DNA of 64,000 bases from assembly GCA_023429135.1 (NCBI GenBank), contig JAEYWD010000092.1, positions 13,771 to 77,770 of the forward strand. Direction: 5' to 3'. Below the pieces are notes generated by a model. That model searched no databases. It was not told the DNA's origin and saw only the letters and a program-made list of their open reading frames with translations. Below are positions 61,988 to 64,000 of this stretch, piece after piece. This stretch comes from Bacteroidota bacterium (GTDB lineage Bacteria; Bacteroidota; Bacteroidia; Bacteroidales; JAAUTT01). Each line of letters begins with the position of its first letter. Positions within the stretch are counted from its first letter, which is position 1. The position numbers and the translations under genes are program-made.

Positions 61988-62350
61988 ATGATTAAAGACA
62001 AAAAAATCTATTGGACAGTCACCATTATTGCAATGGCGATAATTGTGTTACCCTCGTATTTCGCACCTCGTGAATACTTAATTGAAACCATCCGCAGAAT
62101 GGAATTCCCAGGTTATTTTGGATTGGAGTTAGACATTCTAAAAATTGTCGGTGCCGTAATTATTCTTATTCCTGCAATTCCTGCGATGTTTAAAGAATGG
62201 TCATATGTTGGTTTCGGAATACTTTTGTTGTCGGCAAGTTTTGCACATTGGCTTGTTGATGGAATGGCAAAAGGTGTTGCACCGCTTGTTCCATTTGCTG
62301 TTTTGTCGGTGTCGTATTATTATTTCAGAAAACTGAATTATGCGAAGTAA
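61988..62350 (+). CDS. DoxX-like family membrane protein
   Basis: A 120-aa membrane protein with four hydrophobic segments (IYWTVTIIAMAIIVLPSYF; LDILKIVGAVIILIPAIP; YVGFGILLLSASFAHWL; APLVPFAVLSVSYYYF) and PGYFGLELDILKI, the pattern of small DoxX-like proteins. Often paired with HxlR regulators in redox or quinone stress settings. Its stop overlaps the start of a short gene remnant. Confidence 0.85.
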   Translation: MIKDKKIYWTVTIIAMAIIVLPSYFAPREYLIETIRRMEFPGYFGLELDILKIVGAVIILIPAIPAMFKEWSYVGFGILLLSASFAHWLVDGMAKGVAPLVPFAVLSVSYYYFRKLNYAK

Positions 62351-62441
62351 AATTTTGATTACAATTTTTGCGATGAGTTGTCTACCGACTTGCGGTCAGC
62401 AAACCGATAGACAACAAAGCATTGCTTTGCCTAGAAATTGA
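62340..62441 (+). pseudogene. Truncated lipoprotein-like gene remnant
   Basis: A 33-codon frame starting at ATG 62340, overlapping the DoxX stop (ATGCGAAGTAA). The product MRSKILITIFAMSC then LPTCGQQ looks like a lipoprotein signal sequence, but the frame ends at 62441 after a few polar residues. The overlap with doxX implies that a longer, cotranscribed lipoprotein gene was here and lost its 3' part. Confidence 0.45.
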
Positions 62442-62693
62442 AATATTAGCAGGAATAGAATAAAAACGCAATGCGAAATAAACAGGAAGACTAAAAAACA
62501 AGAAATCTGGGTCAGTATTACCCCGGAAAAATCAAAAACCAACAAGAAAATCTCAACTGAGGAAAAGTTCACCCCCCCCGATAAATACATAGACGCTGGT
62601 GCTCCGATGCAAGCAACGGATTTCGTTTCAACCGGTAGCTCAAGCTGGGTCGTACCGACCACTTGAGCTCCTATTTATTACCAACAGTACTTT
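62442..62693. other. Gap with gene debris, poly-C run and hairpin
   Basis: A frame without an ATG is open from 62442 to 62666 (tract IWVSITPEKSKTNKKISTEE), across an 8-nt C run (62572-62579). No homologue was recognised; it may be debris of the gene that begins at 62340 or of a mobile element. It ends in a strong hairpin (62637-62669). Confidence 0.4.
62637..62669. terminator. Strong hairpin downstream of higA
   Basis: 8-bp arms AGCTCAAG and CTTGAGCT (62637-62644, 62662-62669), then a small internal loop and a 5-bp stem GGTCG/CGACC around a 3-nt loop. It lies 25 nt after the stop of the antitoxin gene (read on the minus strand), so a terminator role is plausible, but no T-run was seen. Confidence 0.5.
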
Positions 62694-63062
62694 TTATCTT
62701 GTCAGTTGATAATCATTTATTAATAGTCCTGGGGATAGATTTAATCTTCTATTTAAATTGCGGATCATATCAACTGTCAATTTACGTTTGCGGTTTAAAA
62801 TCTCGGAAACTCTACTTTTTCCCCCAATCGCATCAACTAAATCAACTTGTTTCAAATGCATCTCTTCCATCCTGATCTTTATAGCTTCAATGGGATCCGG
62901 TGCTTCAATGGGGTAATGTTTCTTTTCATATTCATCAATCATTAAACCCAAAATATCAGCTTCATCACTTTCAGGTGTCCCAATTGCAGAATCAAAGATT
63001 AGTTCTAATCTTTTTAGTGCATCTTTATAATCAGCCTCTGTTTTTATCGGTTTTATATTCAT
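62694..63062 (-). CDS. higA: HigA-family antitoxin (XRE HTH)
   Basis: A 122-aa protein with the HigA N-terminal region (IKPIKTEADYKDALKRLE) and a C-terminal helix-turn-helix (MHLKQVDLVDAIGGKSRVSEILNRKRKLT). It neutralises the HigB RNase encoded immediately upstream and represses the operon. Follows the toxin gene by 12 nt on the same strand, the usual toxin-first order of HigBA. Confidence 0.92.
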   Translation of the reverse strand: MNIKPIKTEADYKDALKRLELIFDSAIGTPESDEADILGLMIDEYEKKHYPIEAPDPIEAIKIRMEEMHLKQVDLVDAIGGKSRVSEILNRKRKLTVDMIRNLNRRLNLSPGLLINDYQLTR

Positions 63063-63074
63063 TTCCCAAATTAT

Positions 63075-63371
63075 TTAAATCGTGTTTGCATCAATCCTAT
63101 CATACTCATTATGAGTCCCAATGAACCGAATAAAAATCCACTGTTTCTCATAATTGAACTTGGCAACCAGTCTATAAGAATTACCTTTTATATTAAATAC
63201 TATCCTACTGTCCTTCAGAATACTTGCGTTTGCATATGTTTGTTTTACATCATTGGGACTTTTCCAATCCGCGTTCATTGCTGTATCATACCAAGTCTTA
63301 AGATATTGCTCAGAATCAGGATGAACTTCCCAATATTCTCTTAATGTGCTTTTTGCAAATATTCTTTCCAT
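63075..63371 (-). CDS. higB: HigB-family toxin (RelE-fold mRNA interferase)
   Basis: A 98-aa protein; the ATG at 63371 (MERIFAKSTLREYW) is preferred over an upstream TTG. HigB features: EYLKTWYDTAMNADWKSPND near the middle, the SRIVFNIKGNSYRLVAKFNY core and the C-terminal FIRFIGTHNEYDRID. Such toxins cut mRNA on the ribosome. A perfect -7 box (minus-strand TATATTTG, plus-strand 63390-63397) lies 18 nt before the ATG. Confidence 0.93.
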   Translation of the reverse strand: MERIFAKSTLREYWEVHPDSEQYLKTWYDTAMNADWKSPNDVKQTYANASILKDSRIVFNIKGNSYRLVAKFNYEKQWIFIRFIGTHNEYDRIDANTI

Positions 63372-63389
63372 TAATCTTAAATGACAATG

Positions 63390-63397
63390 CAAATATA
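63390..63397 (-). promoter_or_regulatory. -7 box of the higBA operon (minus strand)
   Basis: CAAATATA on the plus strand reads TATATTTG on the minus strand (TAnnTTTG), 18 nt before the higB ATG. Confidence 0.55.
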
Positions 63398-63530
63398 ATG
63401 AAAATTCTCAAATTGGGAACTTTGTTATCGAGAAGTATGGTTGGTAACGTTTGTTGTAAGCTCTGGAAAAAGTCGAAAAATACTAATAAAAGAGCATTAT
63501 AACAAGTGAGCATTTTTACTCCCTTTGGTC

Positions 63531-64000
63531 GTGAGACCGCTAGCGCTAAGTTCCGGAGGGTGTAAGTCCCTTATGCGCGGAGTTGTGTCCGAAGCATTAG
63601 AAAGTGGCAAGGTGGTTTGGGGCAACCCATGCACTGAAGGAAGTCAAACGGCAATCCCGAAAGCTTTCGGGACTGGTACTGATACTTCGACAAGCTCAGT
63701 ATAAACTAAACAGGAACGTGATATGAGGCATAGTTATCCGGGCAAACAAGCACATCATTGTAAAGCCCAACGAACACCAAAAGGGTAGCTATGTAGATCA
63801 TGCAGGAATTGGAGGAACCGAGCGGCAGCGAGCTCGTGAATACCTTAAAAATCAATTATGACACGAACAACGGAAAAGCTTTTACCGGGGGAGATCTGTA
63901 TCTAGTTTCGTTCTACTAGGCATACAGAAGTCAGCAGATGCCATAGTAGGCGAGGCATTGTCCGTTCATGGCATGAACCGAAGACAGTCTGTGGCGCACG
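63531..64000 (+). mobile_element. 5' part of a probable group II intron (runs off the window)
   Basis: From about 63531 (GTGAGACCGC..., 5' boundary uncertain) the sequence becomes typical of structured intron RNA: GGAGGGTGTAAGTCCC, CAACCCATGCACTGAAGG, a perfect 18-bp palindrome TCCCGAAAGCTTTCGGGA (63655-63672), AGGGTAGCTATGTAGATCAT and, near the right edge, AAGTCAGCAGATGCCATAGT, a string that recalls the region just upstream of intron-encoded reverse transcriptases in Bacteroidota introns. The frame at 63909-64000 is open to the end, so the reverse transcriptase may start there. Insertion lies upstream of the higBA promoter. Confidence 0.6.

Noticed and set aside
62396..62662. Minus-strand frame of 88 codons across the gap between doxX and higA
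   Set aside because: It contains no family motif, crosses the poly-C run and the hairpin, and runs antisense to the gene remnant; Cys- and Phe-rich composition is typical of chance frames here.
1..64000. CRISPR array, tRNA or rRNA genes
   Set aside because: No regularly spaced direct repeats with spacers and no cloverleaf or rRNA-like conserved segments were noticed by eye; a tRNA or covariance scan was not possible.

Overview
The window looks like a chromosomal segment of a Bacteroidota bacterium, most likely a polysaccharide-degrading Bacteroidales/Marinilabiliales-type organism. This rests on a one-piece hybrid two-component regulator (HTCS), many Sec-exported glycoside hydrolases, lipoproteins and outer-membrane barrels with aromatic C-termini, perfect TAnnTTTG -7 boxes a short way upstream of many starts, few Shine-Dalgarno sites, and low to moderate GC. 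No rRNA, tRNA, CRISPR array or SusC/SusD pair was recognised. A [FeFe]-hydrogenase-like sensor suggests an anaerobic or micro-oxic lifestyle (inference).

Layout. 1-3.3 kb: four envelope proteins of unknown function. 3.4-17.7 kb: a pectin utilisation region with a GH105, an S9 peptidase, a 1372-aa HTCS regulator and a tight four-gene operon (GH105, GH43, CE8 pectin methylesterase, GH28 polygalacturonase). Together these would demethylate and cut homogalacturonan and remove unsaturated galacturonyl ends, with the HTCS as probable regulator. 17.8-20.2 kb: a TatA-type protein, a WbuC-like cupin and a transglutaminase-like protein. 20.4-27.4 kb: a minus-strand envelope cluster with two lmo0937-type micro-proteins (one only 48 aa), an OmpA/glycine-zipper lipoprotein, a beta-barrel, a YtxH protein, a GT4/alpha-toroid fusion and a POTRA-barrel protein. 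27.6-31.3 kb: a flippase and a large envelope protein.

31.4-34.6 kb: a compact two-gene signalling module consisting of a degenerate [FeFe]-hydrogenase-like Fe-S/PAS protein followed after 5 nt by a PP2C/SpoIIE phosphatase. This is the most unusual system in the window. 34.6-44.8 kb: a GNAT-like protein, a polysaccharide deacetylase, a TPR hybrid kinase with a non-ATG start, a membrane protein, an M28 peptidase with PDZ domain, a YD-repeat protein and a cystathionine-synthase-type enzyme. 45.0-51.6 kb: GH9 and GH31 on the minus strand and GH51 diverging, consistent with hemicellulose (xyloglucan-like) breakdown.

51.7-60.8 kb: a Na+/Ca2+ exchanger, a three-domain AMP-ligase/ACP/acyltransferase fusion, an RNA 2'-O-methyltransferase, a phospholipase-D-type protein and a GT39-like glycosyltransferase. 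61-64 kb: an accessory edge with a frameshifted TfoX-type gene, an HxlR/DoxX divergent pair with an operator-like dyad lying over two opposed -7 boxes, a gene remnant, a HigBA toxin-antitoxin pair and the 5' part of a probable group II intron running off the end.

Three palindromic elements with GAGGCTGTGTxAAAA-type ends lie just downstream of genes, and an elaborate three-tier nested dyad lies between two convergent genes at 44.87-45.01 kb.
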